Shown one piece after another: positions 43,494 to 52,856 of a DNA stretch of 64,000 bases (the first letter of the stretch is position 1; every line of letters starts with the position of its first letter). The translations under genes were made by a program, and so were the position numbers. Below the pieces are notes generated by a model, which made no database searches, was not told the DNA's origin, and saw only the letters and a list, made by a program, of their open reading frames with translations. The stretch covers positions 558,001-622,000 of the forward strand of contig NZ_JACOGC010000001.1 in the NCBI RefSeq assembly GCF_014284195.1, written 5' to 3'. Source of the stretch: Cognatundibacterium griseum. Lineage in GTDB: Bacteria; Pseudomonadota; Gammaproteobacteria; Burkholderiales; Burkholderiaceae_D.

Positions 43494-44726
43494 TCAGTCT
43501 GCTTTCATTTGTTGCGCCGCAAGAATCCTGGCTTCCCTGATGGCTTCAGGAATTCGTTGCGGACGGTCCTGATACTGGCGGGCGATTGCTCCGGCATCGA
43601 TATGTTGCATTGCAGTCAGGATTTGTTTCAGATACGCCGCTTGCGGGAAACGGATATGATCCAGTCCGCTGCGCCCAAAGCAATCGCATTCTGTCGCCGT
43701 CAGCATATCCAGAAAGCGCTGGGGTTTGCGGAATGCGTCATTCCGGCTCAGCAGATCGACCAGCGTTGATGCCCGCATCTCGAGTGCCTTGCCGATATTG
43801 CCGTGATCGCGTGCGGTCATGTAGGCCAGATCGCGGCATTCTGACGGCGCTTTCAGGCGCAGGCAGACCTGATTCACCAGTCTGGCGCTGTGTTCTTCAT
43901 GGCCATGATGCGCCGGCCACAGGGCAGAGGGCGTAACACCCTTACCGAGGTCATGCAGCAGGGCGGCAAACCGGATTGGCAGGGAGTAAGCTTGCGCAGC
44001 CGCGTAGTCAATGGCGAGCATCACATGAATACCGGTATCGATTTCCGGATGATATTTCGCTGGCTGGGGTACTCCCCACAGGGCATCCAGCTCGGGCAGG
44101 ATGCGTCGCAGAGCACCACATTCACGCAAGACTTCAAACATGCGTGACGGTTTGATTTCCATCAGGCCGCGCGACAGTTCCTGCCAGATCCGTTCCGGCA
44201 CCAGCGCATCCACTTCGCCAGCTTCGACCATTTCCTGCATCAGACGCATGGTTTCCGGTGCGACCGAAAACGCATGCGGTTCAACGGAAAAGCGGGCGGC
44301 AAAGCGCGCCACGCGCAGTATCCGCACCGGGTCTTCGGCAAAGGCTGGCGAAACGTGGCGAAACAGGCGTTGCTGCAAGTCGGCCTGACCGCCGAACGGA
44401 TCAGTCAGAACACCATTCTGATCCTGGGCGATTGCGTTGACCGTCAGATCGCGCCGGATCAGATCCTGCTCAAGCGTGACGTGTGGATCGGTGTGGAAAA
44501 CAAAGCCTTTATAGCCTGTGGCTGTTTTTCTTTCGGTGCGGGCAAGAGCGTATTCTTCATGTGTTTTGGGGTGCAGGAATACCGGAAAATCTTTGCCGAC
44601 CGGCAGGAAGCCCTGTGCCAGCATTTGCTCCGGCGAGCTGCCGACGACGACATAATCCTTGTCCTGTACCGGTAATCCCAGCAGGGAATCCCTGACTGCA
44701 CCGCCGACGACATAGGTGCAGCTCAT
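43494..44726 (-). CDS. cca: CCA-adding tRNA nucleotidyltransferase with HD domain
   Basis: 410 residues, like E. coli Cca (412). The nucleotidyltransferase motif GGAVRDSLLG (8-17) is followed by D22-x-D24; RRDLTVNAIAQD and the EDPVRILRVARFAARF motif follow. The HD phosphohydrolase domain carries HDLGKGVTP (His-Asp). It builds and repairs the 3' CCA end of tRNAs; the HD domain gives phosphatase and 2',3'-cyclic phosphodiesterase activity in this class. It follows the glutathione-transferase-like gene by 2 bases. Confidence 0.96.
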   Translation of the reverse strand: MSCTYVVGGAVRDSLLGLPVQDKDYVVVGSSPEQMLAQGFLPVGKDFPVFLHPKTHEEYALARTERKTATGYKGFVFHTDPHVTLEQDLIRRDLTVNAIAQDQNGVLTDPFGGQADLQQRLFRHVSPAFAEDPVRILRVARFAARFSVEPHAFSVAPETMRLMQEMVEAGEVDALVPERIWQELSRGLMEIKPSRMFEVLRECGALRRILPELDALWGVPQPAKYHPEIDTGIHVMLAIDYAAAQAYSLPIRFAALLHDLGKGVTPSALWPAHHGHEEHSARLVNQVCLRLKAPSECRDLAYMTARDHGNIGKALEMRASTLVDLLSRNDAFRKPQRFLDMLTATECDCFGRSGLDHIRFPQAAYLKQILTAMQHIDAGAIARQYQDRPQRIPEAIREARILAAQQMKAD

Positions 44727-44728
44727 CG

Positions 44729-45442
44729 TCAGCCTTCAGAACGTGCATCATGCCATGGCACACTTTCGGTTTCTGCATTAGCCTCCTGCATCCATTGCGC
44801 GACGGCAGGATGAGCGCAGACGCGGTCTGCATAGGCTTGCAGCGCCGGTGCCAGGGAAACGCCGTAGGTGCGGAAACGCATGACAACCGGTGCAAAGTAG
44901 GCATCAGCAATCGAGAAATCACCAAATAAAAATGCATTCGGTCCAAAACGGGCCAGGCAGTCTTCCCAGATTTCGCTGATGCGGCCAATGTCTGCCTGGG
45001 CGCCCAGTGTCCTGCCTTTTCCATGCAGTTCAGCGCGGATATTCATCGGCATATCAAAGCGTAAGGAGGAGAAGCCGGAGTGCATCTCCGCACAGATGCT
45101 GCGTGCATGGGCGCGGGCTGCAATGTCTTCCGGCCACAGATTCAGGATCGAGAACTGGTCTGCCAGAAATTCGCAGATGGCCATAGAATCCCAGACCGTA
45201 ATGTCGTCAGCAACCAGAATGGGTACTTTGCCGGCTGCGGAGTAGGCGCTAATTCTGGAGGTGGTATCTGGCTGCCCTAAGGGGATGCGGACTTCTTCAA
45301 ACGGAATGCCGAATGCCTTCATGACAACCCACGGACGCATAGACCAGGAGGAGTAATTTTTATTTCCGATGACCAGCAACAGATGCGAGCGGTGCTCGCG
45401 TAACAATGCGGCGAGTGCAGGGTGAATTTCAGTATCTTGCAT
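44729..45442 (-). CDS. Glutathione S-transferase family protein
   Basis: 237 residues from the ATG at 45442 (an earlier in-frame start lies inside the upstream slt gene). The N-terminal thioredoxin-like domain contains NYSSWSMRPWVVMKAFGIPFEEV and KVPILVADDITVWDSMAICEFLAD, whose VP-x-L-x8-DS-x-AI pattern binds glutathione. An all-helical C-terminal domain with FGDFSIADAYFAPVV follows. The substrate is unknown. The start overlaps the slt stop by 14 bases and the stop is 2 bases from cca, so slt-gst-cca is probably one transcript. Confidence 0.9.
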   Translation of the reverse strand: MQDTEIHPALAALLREHRSHLLLVIGNKNYSSWSMRPWVVMKAFGIPFEEVRIPLGQPDTTSRISAYSAAGKVPILVADDITVWDSMAICEFLADQFSILNLWPEDIAARAHARSICAEMHSGFSSLRFDMPMNIRAELHGKGRTLGAQADIGRISEIWEDCLARFGPNAFLFGDFSIADAYFAPVVMRFRTYGVSLAPALQAYADRVCAHPAVAQWMQEANAETESVPWHDARSEG

Positions 45443-47411
45443 TGGTGTTCGATTCGTCAGGTATTTCGGCATCACTGGCGGACATGCCTTTCGGTACGAC
45501 CGTACCCAGACGGGCTTTCAGTGACTGTGGTTTTTTCTCAAACAACGCGGCGTAATAAGTCGCGTTCGACAGGACGTTTTTTACATAATTGCGCGTCTCA
45601 TTGAATGGGATGGTTTCTGTAAAAATGGCGCCTTCCACGGGATGCGTCAGTTTGGCGCGCCAGGCACGCGGCCGTCCCGGTCCGGCATTATAGGCGGCGG
45701 ATGCCAGAGCCTGCGAACCACCCAGGTCGGTCAGCACCATGTTCAGATAGTTGGTGCCGAGCGCGATATTGGTTTCGACGTCATTGACCTGTTCCGGAAC
45801 AAAATTTCCCAGTCCCATTTTTTTTGCCACGTAACGCGCGGTCGCAGGCATGATCTGCATCAGCCCCGATGCGCCGACATGCGATCTGGCGGTCATGATA
45901 AAGCGGGATTCCTGACGGATGAGGCCATATACCCATGCCATATCGAGCCCTAATGCCTGCGTGGTCTTGTACATGCTGTCATTAAACGGTGTCGGAAAAC
46001 GCTGACTGAAATCCATTTCTTCCCGGGTGCGGTCGGAGGTATTCACCATGCGGTCGAGCAGATTGTTTTTGCGAGCCAGTTCAGCAGCCACAATATGCTG
46101 ACGTTCGTTCATTTTGCGCAATTCCCAATTCCATTCGCGGGTGCCTTCCAGCCGCAGATTCATCGCGTAAAAACGCAGGGCGCGCTGCAGATTCTGGTTT
46201 TTCTCAATAGCAGACAGTTCTTCCGCCGTGACTGGTCTGACCGATACCGGCACACCGATCTTCTGACCATTTTCTTCCAGAGCCAGTTGCCCGTAGAAAT
46301 GTATCTGATCAGTGATGCTGCTGAAAATCTGCCGGGCTTCTTCGGTTTTTCCATCCGCTTTTAATGCGCGACCATACCAGTATAGCCATGCAGGCTCATT
46401 ACGCAATCTGGGCGGGAGCTGTGTAATCGCATTCTTTACCAGCTTCCAGTCGCCTTCACGCAAGGCGGTTCTGATCCGCCATTGCAGTGCTTCACTGGAG
46501 AGCGTGGCATTGCCGGTGCGGGTCCAGTAACCGAGCGCATCAGGCTCCAGTTTGAGGGCGGACTGGAGCGCAATCAGCGCCCAGGCATTGGCGCGCTCAC
46601 TGTCATTCAGGCGTGCACCGAAGCGAGACAGTTTTTCCGCCGCATCCTCTGTGTCGGTTCTAGCCATGCGTCCCAATGCCAGCACATATAATTCCCTGGC
46701 CGTGCGCGCATTGTCCGGTCCTTTTTTCAGCAAGCGTGCAGGTTTGTCGAATGCTTCGGTCAGGCGCTTTTCATTTAGATCCAGCAATTTTCCTAAACGC
46801 AATGCCAGCGGCAGGGAATTATTTTCTGCTGCCATGCGCATTTGTGCCCATAAATCGTCCTGGTTCAATTGCTTGTTGGCATACAAATAACTGACAAGCG
46901 CATAGCATCCTTCGCCATAATCGCGCGGTGTATTCAGCAGATTTTTGGCGTCACTGGCGACGTTCTGCTGACGGCTTGCTTTGGACAGCAGGGCGTAGCA
47001 GCGCAACTGATTGTCGTCGGCCACCACAAACAACGGATATTGCTGATCGAACAGATCCCACTCGCCGCGTTTCGCTAACAGCAGCAGCCAGTCGTTACGC
47101 ATTCTGTCGGCAATGGCGCTGCCGTCGTAGCGGCTGATAAAGTCGCGGATTTCGGTATTGGAAGCCCGGTACAGATGTGAGCGGATGCGGTAATAATCGA
47201 CGTAGGATGGGATATCGTAATTCGCCAGTGCTGCCGCGTGTTGTTCTGCATTCGCCGGATCATCGTGCAAACCGGCATCGCGCAAGGCCATGAAGCGGTC
47301 ATCGTCCGTGATGAATCCCTTTTTAGGTGTAGCAGCGGCTGCGCCTGACAGTATGCCAAAACCTGCTAAGATCACCAGGCTAAGACTGATTAAGTTTTTT
47401 TTCAGAAACAT
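45429..47411 (-). CDS. slt: Soluble lytic murein transglycosylase
   Basis: 660 residues from the ATG at 47411, which begins a good signal peptide (FLKKNLISLSLVILAGFGILSGAAAA); an upstream in-frame ATG would hide it. A long helical superhelix (U and L domains, about 40-480) is followed by the catalytic domain: WVYGLIRQESRF with the catalytic Glu, GASGLMQIMPATARYVAKK, and ASAAYNAGPGRPRAWR. It cleaves peptidoglycan to 1,6-anhydro-muropeptides in the periplasm. It is divergent from the 5-formyl-THF cyclo-ligase gene, with only 34 bases between the start codons. Confidence 0.94.
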   Translation of the reverse strand: MFLKKNLISLSLVILAGFGILSGAAAATPKKGFITDDDRFMALRDAGLHDDPANAEQHAAALANYDIPSYVDYYRIRSHLYRASNTEIRDFISRYDGSAIADRMRNDWLLLLAKRGEWDLFDQQYPLFVVADDNQLRCYALLSKASRQQNVASDAKNLLNTPRDYGEGCYALVSYLYANKQLNQDDLWAQMRMAAENNSLPLALRLGKLLDLNEKRLTEAFDKPARLLKKGPDNARTARELYVLALGRMARTDTEDAAEKLSRFGARLNDSERANAWALIALQSALKLEPDALGYWTRTGNATLSSEALQWRIRTALREGDWKLVKNAITQLPPRLRNEPAWLYWYGRALKADGKTEEARQIFSSITDQIHFYGQLALEENGQKIGVPVSVRPVTAEELSAIEKNQNLQRALRFYAMNLRLEGTREWNWELRKMNERQHIVAAELARKNNLLDRMVNTSDRTREEMDFSQRFPTPFNDSMYKTTQALGLDMAWVYGLIRQESRFIMTARSHVGASGLMQIMPATARYVAKKMGLGNFVPEQVNDVETNIALGTNYLNMVLTDLGGSQALASAAYNAGPGRPRAWRAKLTHPVEGAIFTETIPFNETRNYVKNVLSNATYYAALFEKKPQSLKARLGTVVPKGMSASDAEIPDESNTNARY

Positions 47412-47445
47412 CTTTGCATCGTTATCAGAAACTATAGCTGACAGT

Positions 47446-48060
47446 ATGACACAGCCACCTCCTACCGAACACCTGCCAGTGATGCAAGCCTCAGGTGAAC
47501 GCAACGCCTTGCGCCGGCGGCTCCTGCAGCAGAGGCTTCAGACCGCCCCTTCGTTACGGCAACAATGGGATGCTGTGCTGATGCAACAACTGCTGGACTG
47601 GTGCCATCAACAGCAGCCATCCAGTCTGGCGGTTTATTGGCCGATTCAGGCTGAACCTGATTTACGTGCCTGTTATCCGCAGCTGGTGTCGATGGGGATA
47701 TCGCTGGCACTACCCTGGGTGGTGCAGGCGGATGCACCATTGCAGTTCCTGGCCTGGCAGCCCGGTGATGCGATGGAAGCAGACAGATACGGCATTCCAT
47801 TACCGGCACAGCGCACGCATTTGCTGATGCCAGAGGTCGTGCTGGTGCCTTGCGTCGGTTTTAATGCAGATGCTTACCGGCTCGGATATGGCGGTGGATT
47901 TTATGACCGTACGCTGGCAGCGTTTCCTTCGATCCGGGCACTGGGCGTGGCTTATCGCTGTGCGCAGGCGGATTTTTTGCCCGGGGAGCATGATATCCCG
48001 ATGCAATGGATGCTGACGGAAGATCAGGCTGATGCCTGTACTGGTGGCCATCAGTCCTGA
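47446..48060 (+). CDS. 5-formyltetrahydrofolate cyclo-ligase
   Basis: 204 residues from the ATG at 47446; a longer frame opening at 47290 overlaps the divergent slt start and looks spurious. Family motifs: RNALRRRLLQQR near the start, VAVYWP-like SLAVYWPIQAEPD, VLVPCVGFNADAYRLGYGGGFYDR (ATP and substrate loop), and a final IPMQWMLTED. It converts 5-formyl-THF to methenyl-THF with ATP. The promoter must lie within the 34-base gap or the slt 5' region. In gammaproteobacteria 6S RNA lies next to this gene (ygfA); I see none here. Confidence 0.92.
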   Translation: MTQPPPTEHLPVMQASGERNALRRRLLQQRLQTAPSLRQQWDAVLMQQLLDWCHQQQPSSLAVYWPIQAEPDLRACYPQLVSMGISLALPWVVQADAPLQFLAWQPGDAMEADRYGIPLPAQRTHLLMPEVVLVPCVGFNADAYRLGYGGGFYDRTLAAFPSIRALGVAYRCAQADFLPGEHDIPMQWMLTEDQADACTGGHQS

Positions 48061-48083
48061 TTTGTCGGGCTGCCAATGCGGCC

Positions 48084-48125
48084 GGATACTGGTGTATCAG
48101 ATTTTGTCTGCTGCCACCGGTATCC
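48084..48125. repeat. Hairpin between the convergent cyclo-ligase and ggt genes
   Basis: GGATACTGGTG (48084-48094) pairs with CACCGGTATCC (48115-48125) over 11 positions with one G-T wobble and a 20-base loop. No T run follows on either strand, but its place between two convergent stops suggests it closes both messages. Confidence 0.55.
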
Positions 48126-48171
48126 TGCGGCGATGTTGATCGTTCCGGCTGCCTTAACCGTTTGAAGAGCC

Positions 48172-49911
48172 TCAGTAACCGATTGCCTTGCCATCCGGAT
48201 TTCTCGGGTCGGAAAAACCGTCGAAGCCCTCGGCTGAGATTTGTATGGTCTGGGTTTTTCCCATGACCGGGCTGGCAACCAGATGTTGCCCTTTTTGCTC
48301 CAGTATGCGCAGGGTGTCGGCGCTGATTCCCTTTTCGTAACGCAGCTGATCTGGCATCCATTGCTGATGGACGCGTGGCGTCAGTGCGGCTTCAGCGACA
48401 TTCATGCCATGGTCGATGACGTTCAGAATGGTTTGCAGGGTGGTGGTGATAATCCGGCTGCCGCCCGGACTACCTGTCACCAGAAAAGGTTTGCCTTGTT
48501 TCAGCACGATGGTGGGCGACATCGAACTTAAAGGCCGTTTCCCGGCGCGGACGGAGTTGGCTTCCCCGCCGACCAGGCCGAAGGCATTGGGAACACCTGC
48601 CTTGACCGAAAAATCATCCATTTCATTATTCAGCAAAATGCCGGTACCGCTGGCGACAATCCCGCTGCCGAAATTCAGATTCAGGGTGTAAGTCGTTGCC
48701 ACGACGTTGCCTTTCTGGTCCGCCACGCTGTAGTGCGTGGTCTGATCGCTTTCGTATGGTTGCGGTTTGCCGGGACGTATTGCCGCCGATGGCGTGGCAT
48801 GGTCGGGATTGATTGTCTGAATCAGCTGGCCGGCATAAGCTTTGGAGGTCAGCCCCCTGAGCGGTACCTGATAAAAAGCAGGGTCTCCCAGATATTCGGA
48901 ACGGTCTGCATAAGCGAGTTTCATCACTTCGCTCATCTGGTGCAGGGTTTGCGCACTGTTGACACCCTGTTCACGCAGCGGATAGTGTTCCAGCATGTTG
49001 AGCATCTGAATGATATGCACACCGCCGGAACTGGGGGGCGGCATGGAGATGACTTCGTAGCCGCGGTAGCTTCCGCGAACAGGCTGGCGCTCAATGGCTT
49101 TGTAGTCTTTCAGATCCTGTAAAGAGATCATGCCGTGGTGCTGCTGCATTTCTGCCGCGATTTTCTGCGCAATCTCACCCTGGTAGAAGGCTTTGCTCCC
49201 CTGTGTTGCGATCAGCCGCAGGGAATGTGCCAGATCTTTTTGTATCAGCCTGTCACCGCTGAGCAATGGCTGCCCGTTTTTAAAAAAAATCGCCCTGCTT
49301 GATGGCCACTGTCCCAGATGTTTTTGCTCCGTCTGCAGCATCGCCGCCAGATGCGGGCTGACCTCGAATCCCTGCTCGGCATAACGGATTGCCGGTGCCA
49401 TCACGTCTTTCAACGGCAGTGTGCCGTATTTGCGCAGCGCCAGCTCCAGGCCAGCGACTGTGCCGGGAATGCCAATTGCCAGATGACTGAAGGTCGAGCT
49501 GTCTGGAATGACATTGCCGCCTGCATCGAGATACATATCCCGGTGTGCCCGGGCTGGTGCGCTTTCGCGGAAATCGAGTGCAATATCCTGACCTGATCCT
49601 GCATCGTGAATCAACATGAAACCGCCGCCGCCGATATTGCCGGCATTGGGTAAGACCACGGCAAGCGCAAAGCCGGTGGCAACGGCCGCATCCACCGCAT
49701 TGCCGCCCCGTTGCAGCATCGCCAGTCCGGCTTCGCTTGCCAGTGCGTGTTCGCTGGAAACCATGCCGTGCTGACTGTGAACCGGACTGATGATGGGATC
49801 ACTGGTGTCGTACTGGATATTCGGTGCAATCTGCGCCTGTACTGATGGGGTGCCGAATGTCAGGGCGCACAACACGGTCATCAGCAGGGGATGTTTGTTT
49901 TTCAGCAGCAT
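48172..49911 (-). CDS. ggt: Gamma-glutamyltransferase
   Basis: 579 residues with a signal peptide (about 1-27, cleavage after VQAQ). The self-processing site is T391 in DQTTHYSVAD, the same position and context as E. coli GGT. Gamma-glutamyl-binding motifs include FRESAPARAHRDMYLD, GNIGGGGFML and PLSSMSPTIV. In the periplasm it cleaves glutathione and other gamma-glutamyl compounds. It follows rplY on the same strand but after a strong terminator, so it has its own promoter. Confidence 0.95.
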   Translation of the reverse strand: MLLKNKHPLLMTVLCALTFGTPSVQAQIAPNIQYDTSDPIISPVHSQHGMVSSEHALASEAGLAMLQRGGNAVDAAVATGFALAVVLPNAGNIGGGGFMLIHDAGSGQDIALDFRESAPARAHRDMYLDAGGNVIPDSSTFSHLAIGIPGTVAGLELALRKYGTLPLKDVMAPAIRYAEQGFEVSPHLAAMLQTEQKHLGQWPSSRAIFFKNGQPLLSGDRLIQKDLAHSLRLIATQGSKAFYQGEIAQKIAAEMQQHHGMISLQDLKDYKAIERQPVRGSYRGYEVISMPPPSSGGVHIIQMLNMLEHYPLREQGVNSAQTLHQMSEVMKLAYADRSEYLGDPAFYQVPLRGLTSKAYAGQLIQTINPDHATPSAAIRPGKPQPYESDQTTHYSVADQKGNVVATTYTLNLNFGSGIVASGTGILLNNEMDDFSVKAGVPNAFGLVGGEANSVRAGKRPLSSMSPTIVLKQGKPFLVTGSPGGSRIITTTLQTILNVIDHGMNVAEAALTPRVHQQWMPDQLRYEKGISADTLRILEQKGQHLVASPVMGKTQTIQISAEGFDGFSDPRNPDGKAIGY

Positions 49912-49974
49912 GAGTTCTCCGATGTGGCGTCAATTCCGCATTGTAATCAATCTCATCATGCAAGGTGTTTTCTG

Positions 49975-50007
49975 AAAAACAAAAAGCCATCCCGGAGGAT
50001 GGCTTTT
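49975..50007 (-). terminator. Intrinsic terminator of rplY
   Basis: AAAAGCCATCC (49982-49992) and GGATGGCTTTT (49997-50007) form a perfect 11-bp stem with a 4-base loop. The A-rich left side (49975-49985) gives the U tract on the minus strand, 60 bases after the rplY stop. Confidence 0.9.
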
Positions 50008-50066
50008 GATGACTGACCCGGAGAGCCTGAACGTGAGGCTCAGGCGCTCAGGCAGTACCGGTGCAA

Positions 50067-50660
50067 TTATTTTGCTTCAGCTTGCGCTTCGGCAGCAGTT
50101 GCACCTGCTGGAACAACGGCGATTGCCACTGTTGCGTCATCACCGTGCACAACAGCTGTCACGCCTTTTGGCAATGGCAGCTGAGATACGTGGATAGACT
50201 GACCAGCTTCCAGTGTGGACAGGTCAACTTCAACGAACTCAGGCAGGTCTGCTGGCAGGCAGGATACGTCCAGTTCAACAGCAACGTGGCTGATGACGGC
50301 GGATGCCAGTTTGACTGCAGGAGAAACGTCAGCGTTTACGAAGTGCAGAGGCACTTTAACGTGAATCTTCTTGTTTGGATCAACGCGCTGGAAATCAGCA
50401 TGCAGAACCAGTTGCTTGTAAGCGTGAACCTGGAAGTCGCGCAGCAGGACTTTCTCAGATTTGCCATCTACTTCCAGATCAAGAATGGAAGAGTGGAATG
50501 CTTCTTTTTTCAATGCATGGTACAGCGCATTGTGATCCAGGCTGATCGCTACCGGGGCTTCTGTGCCGCCGTAGATGATGCCAGGTGTCTGGCCAGCATT
50601 GCGCAGGCGGCGGCTCGCTCCGGTCCCCTGTTCTTTGCGTGCAAATGCGATAACTTTCAT
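50067..50660 (-). CDS. rplY: 50S ribosomal protein L25 (general stress protein CTC type)
   Basis: 197 residues: the 5S-rRNA-binding L25 domain ([31 protein letters not shown], 2-95) plus the C-terminal TL5/CTC beta domain (about 100-185). An alanine-rich tail ends AAEAQAEAK. It binds 5S rRNA in the large subunit. It follows prs by 112 bases, as in other betaproteobacteria. The usual next gene, pth, is missing: a terminator and ggt follow. Confidence 0.95.
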   Translation of the reverse strand: MKVIAFARKEQGTGASRRLRNAGQTPGIIYGGTEAPVAISLDHNALYHALKKEAFHSSILDLEVDGKSEKVLLRDFQVHAYKQLVLHADFQRVDPNKKIHVKVPLHFVNADVSPAVKLASAVISHVAVELDVSCLPADLPEFVEVDLSTLEAGQSIHVSQLPLPKGVTAVVHGDDATVAIAVVPAGATAAEAQAEAK

Positions 50661-50772
50661 GGTGTTACTCCAAAAAATGCAAGAATGAACTTGCGGTTTT
50701 GCACCCCCGCGACCAGGGGCACATCAAAAGTCTCCCGGTGATTTACCGGAGGACGGAAAACTTGCCGTTCAA

Positions 50773-51783
50773 TCAGTCAGTGAACAAAGACATCACGGAT
50801 TCACCCTTGGTGATCCGGCGGAAGGTCTCAGCCAGCAGGCTGTCACAGGACAGTTGACGGATTTTGCTACATGCTTTGGCGGCATCAGACAGCGGGATGG
50901 TGTCGGTTACGACCAGTTCATCCAGCGGCGACTGGGAAATGCGCTGAATGGCCGGGCCGGACAAAACCGGGTGCGTACAATAAGCCAGCACTTTTTTGGC
51001 GCCACGCTCTTTCAGCACTTCAGCGGCTTTCGTCAGCGTACCGGCAGTATCGACCATGTCATCCATGATCACGCAGTTACGGCCATCGACTTCACCGATG
51101 ATGTTCATGACTTCCGACACGTTGGCTTTCGGGCGGCGCTTATCAATGATGGCCAGATCACAGCCCAGACGTTTGGCCAGCGCACGTGCGCGCACCACAC
51201 CGCCGACGTCAGGAGAGACAACCAGCAGATCTTCGTAATTTTTAGAAACCAGATCACCCAGCAGGATCGGTGATGCGTAAATATTATCAACCGGAATATC
51301 AAAGAAACCCTGAATCTGATCGGCGTGCAGATCCATGATCAGCACGCGGTCAACACCGGCTTCTTCCAGCATATTGGCGACGACTTTGGCTGAAATCGCA
51401 ACGCGGGCTGAACGCGGGCGACGGTCCTGGCGGGCATAACCAAAATAGGGGATGGCAGCGGTAATGCGGCCGGCAGAGGCACGTTTCAGCGCATCGACCA
51501 TCAGCATGATTTCCATCAGATTGTCATTGGTCGGAGCGCAGGTGGATTGCAGCACGAAAATATCTTTGCCGCGGACGTTTTCATTGATCTCGACAGCGAC
51601 TTCGCCGTCAGAAAATTTCGAGACGTCTGCTTTGCCGAGCGGTATCCCCAATTGTTTGACCACTCCGGCTGCCAATGCAGGGTTTGCATTGCCAGTGAAG
51701 ACCATCATGTTGTCATTGACGCGCGCGTTTGCCATGGCGGAACCTATCGGCTGAATTTTTTGGAAGATCTGATCATTTTGCAT
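50773..51783 (-). CDS. prs: Ribose-phosphate pyrophosphokinase (PRPP synthetase)
   Basis: 336 residues. ATP-binding and flexible loop regions ([25 protein letters not shown] and [21 protein letters not shown]), the metal-site [16 protein letters not shown], and the PRPP/ribose-5-phosphate loop [13 protein letters not shown] are intact. It makes PRPP for nucleotides, His, Trp and for Apt seen at 11.4 kb. The first about 16 residues may be extra if the Met at 17 is used. It lies downstream of tRNA-Gln, which has a terminator between. Confidence 0.96.
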   Translation of the reverse strand: MQNDQIFQKIQPIGSAMANARVNDNMMVFTGNANPALAAGVVKQLGIPLGKADVSKFSDGEVAVEINENVRGKDIFVLQSTCAPTNDNLMEIMLMVDALKRASAGRITAAIPYFGYARQDRRPRSARVAISAKVVANMLEEAGVDRVLIMDLHADQIQGFFDIPVDNIYASPILLGDLVSKNYEDLLVVSPDVGGVVRARALAKRLGCDLAIIDKRRPKANVSEVMNIIGEVDGRNCVIMDDMVDTAGTLTKAAEVLKERGAKKVLAYCTHPVLSGPAIQRISQSPLDELVVTDTIPLSDAAKACSKIRQLSCDSLLAETFRRITKGESVMSLFTD

Positions 51784-51810
51784 AGACTTTTTGCAAAAAA
51801 ATCAAAGACA

Positions 51811-51848
51811 AAAACTGAAAAGCCGCCGCACTGTCATGCGGCGGCTTT
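51811..51848 (-). terminator. Intrinsic terminator after tRNA-Gln
   Basis: AAAGCCGCCGCA (51819-51830) and TGCGGCGGCTTT (51837-51848) form a 12-bp GC-rich stem with a 6-base loop. A-rich 51811-51821 gives the U tract on the minus strand. It lies 8 bases after the tRNA 3' end and before prs. Confidence 0.9.
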
Positions 51849-51856
51849 AAATTTAA

Positions 51857-51933
51857 TGGCAGGGGAAGAAGGATTCGAACCTTCGCATGCCGGAATCAAA
51901 ATCCGGTGCCTTAACCAGCTTGGCGATTCCCCT
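51857..51933 (-). tRNA. tRNA-Gln (anticodon TTG)
   Basis: The minus strand reads a 77-base cloverleaf with acceptor AGGGGAA pairing with TTCCCCT, a D arm (GCCAAGCTGGTTAAGGC), an anticodon stem CCGGA/TCCGG with loop TTTTGAT (anticodon TTG, Gln), a T arm GAAGG-TTCGAAT-CCTTC, and a genome-encoded CCA (51859-51857). It stands between ispE and prs, the position known in betaproteobacteria. Confidence 0.96.
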
Positions 51934-51986
51934 ACACAACCGTTTATCTGCTGCTCAGAATAGGGCGCTATTTTAGCGCTAAACTG

Positions 51987-52856
51987 TCAGCAAACCAAAT
52001 TTTCCTTCTGCAGTAATTCTGTCATCGGATGACGAATTAAACTTTTTGCCTTCCATGCAGCCCAGCGATCAGGTATCTGCCTGATTACCCGTGAAGCGCT
52101 GGCTTCATCCGGGAATGCGCAGAATACGCAGGATCCTGAACCGGTCATCTTCGCGTTTCCAAACTGAGACAGCCACCGTATGGCGTTTTCAACTTCTGGA
52201 AAGAGTGCGCAGGCAACTGTTTGCAGATCATTTTTCCAGTGCATTTCTGCGTTGCTGGAAAAGTCCGCTATTCTGACGGGCTTGGTGTCTCTTGTCAACT
52301 CTTTTGCGGAAAATATTGCCGGTGTCGGGATGTGCACACCGGGTTCGATCACGACAAACCAGCATTCCGGCGTTTGAATGGCCTGCAGTTTTTCGCCCAC
52401 GCCTTCGGCAAAAGCATTTTCACCGAAGATGAAAAAAGGGACGTCAGCACCCAGCTGCAGGCCGAGTTCCATGAGTTGCTGGCGGCTCAGGCCAGTGTGC
52501 CAAAGATGATTCAGTGCCATGAGGGTCGTGGCAGCATCCGAGGAGCCGCCGCCCAGACCACCGCCCATCGGTAATATTTTATGCAAGGTCAGATTGGCAC
52601 CGGACGGGCACCCAGTTGCCTGCTGCAGTAACTGTGCCGCCCTGACAATCAAATCGCTTGCGGCGGGAACGCCGGGAATGTCATTGGAACGCACGATCTT
52701 TCCATCGGTGCGGATTTCAACATCAAGCATGTCTGAGCGGTCTATCAGTTGGAACGCAGTCTGGAGCAGGTGATAACCATCTGCGCGTCTTCCTGTGACG
52801 TGTAAAAACAGATTCAGCTTGGCTGGCGCCGGGCAGTGCATCAATGTGGAGCTCAT
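51987..52856 (-). CDS. ispE: 4-diphosphocytidyl-2-C-methyl-D-erythritol kinase
   Basis: 289 residues of the GHMP kinase family: PAPAKLNLFLHVTGRRADGYHLLQT at the N-terminus, the ATP loop LPMGGGLGGGSSDAATTL, and GSGSCVFCAF near the C-terminus. It phosphorylates CDP-ME in the non-mevalonate isoprenoid pathway. The start overlaps the lolB stop (ATGA). The Met at position 6 is an alternative start. Confidence 0.96.
   Translation of the reverse strand: MSSTLMHCPAPAKLNLFLHVTGRRADGYHLLQTAFQLIDRSDMLDVEIRTDGKIVRSNDIPGVPAASDLIVRAAQLLQQATGCPSGANLTLHKILPMGGGLGGGSSDAATTLMALNHLWHTGLSRQQLMELGLQLGADVPFFIFGENAFAEGVGEKLQAIQTPECWFVVIEPGVHIPTPAIFSAKELTRDTKPVRIADFSSNAEMHWKNDLQTVACALFPEVENAIRWLSQFGNAKMTGSGSCVFCAFPDEASASRVIRQIPDRWAAWKAKSLIRHPMTELLQKENLVC

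Noticed and set aside
47412-47445. 6S RNA next to the 5-formyl-THF cyclo-ligase gene
   Set aside because: The gap to slt is only 34 bases and the downstream region has only a simple hairpin, not the 6S shape.
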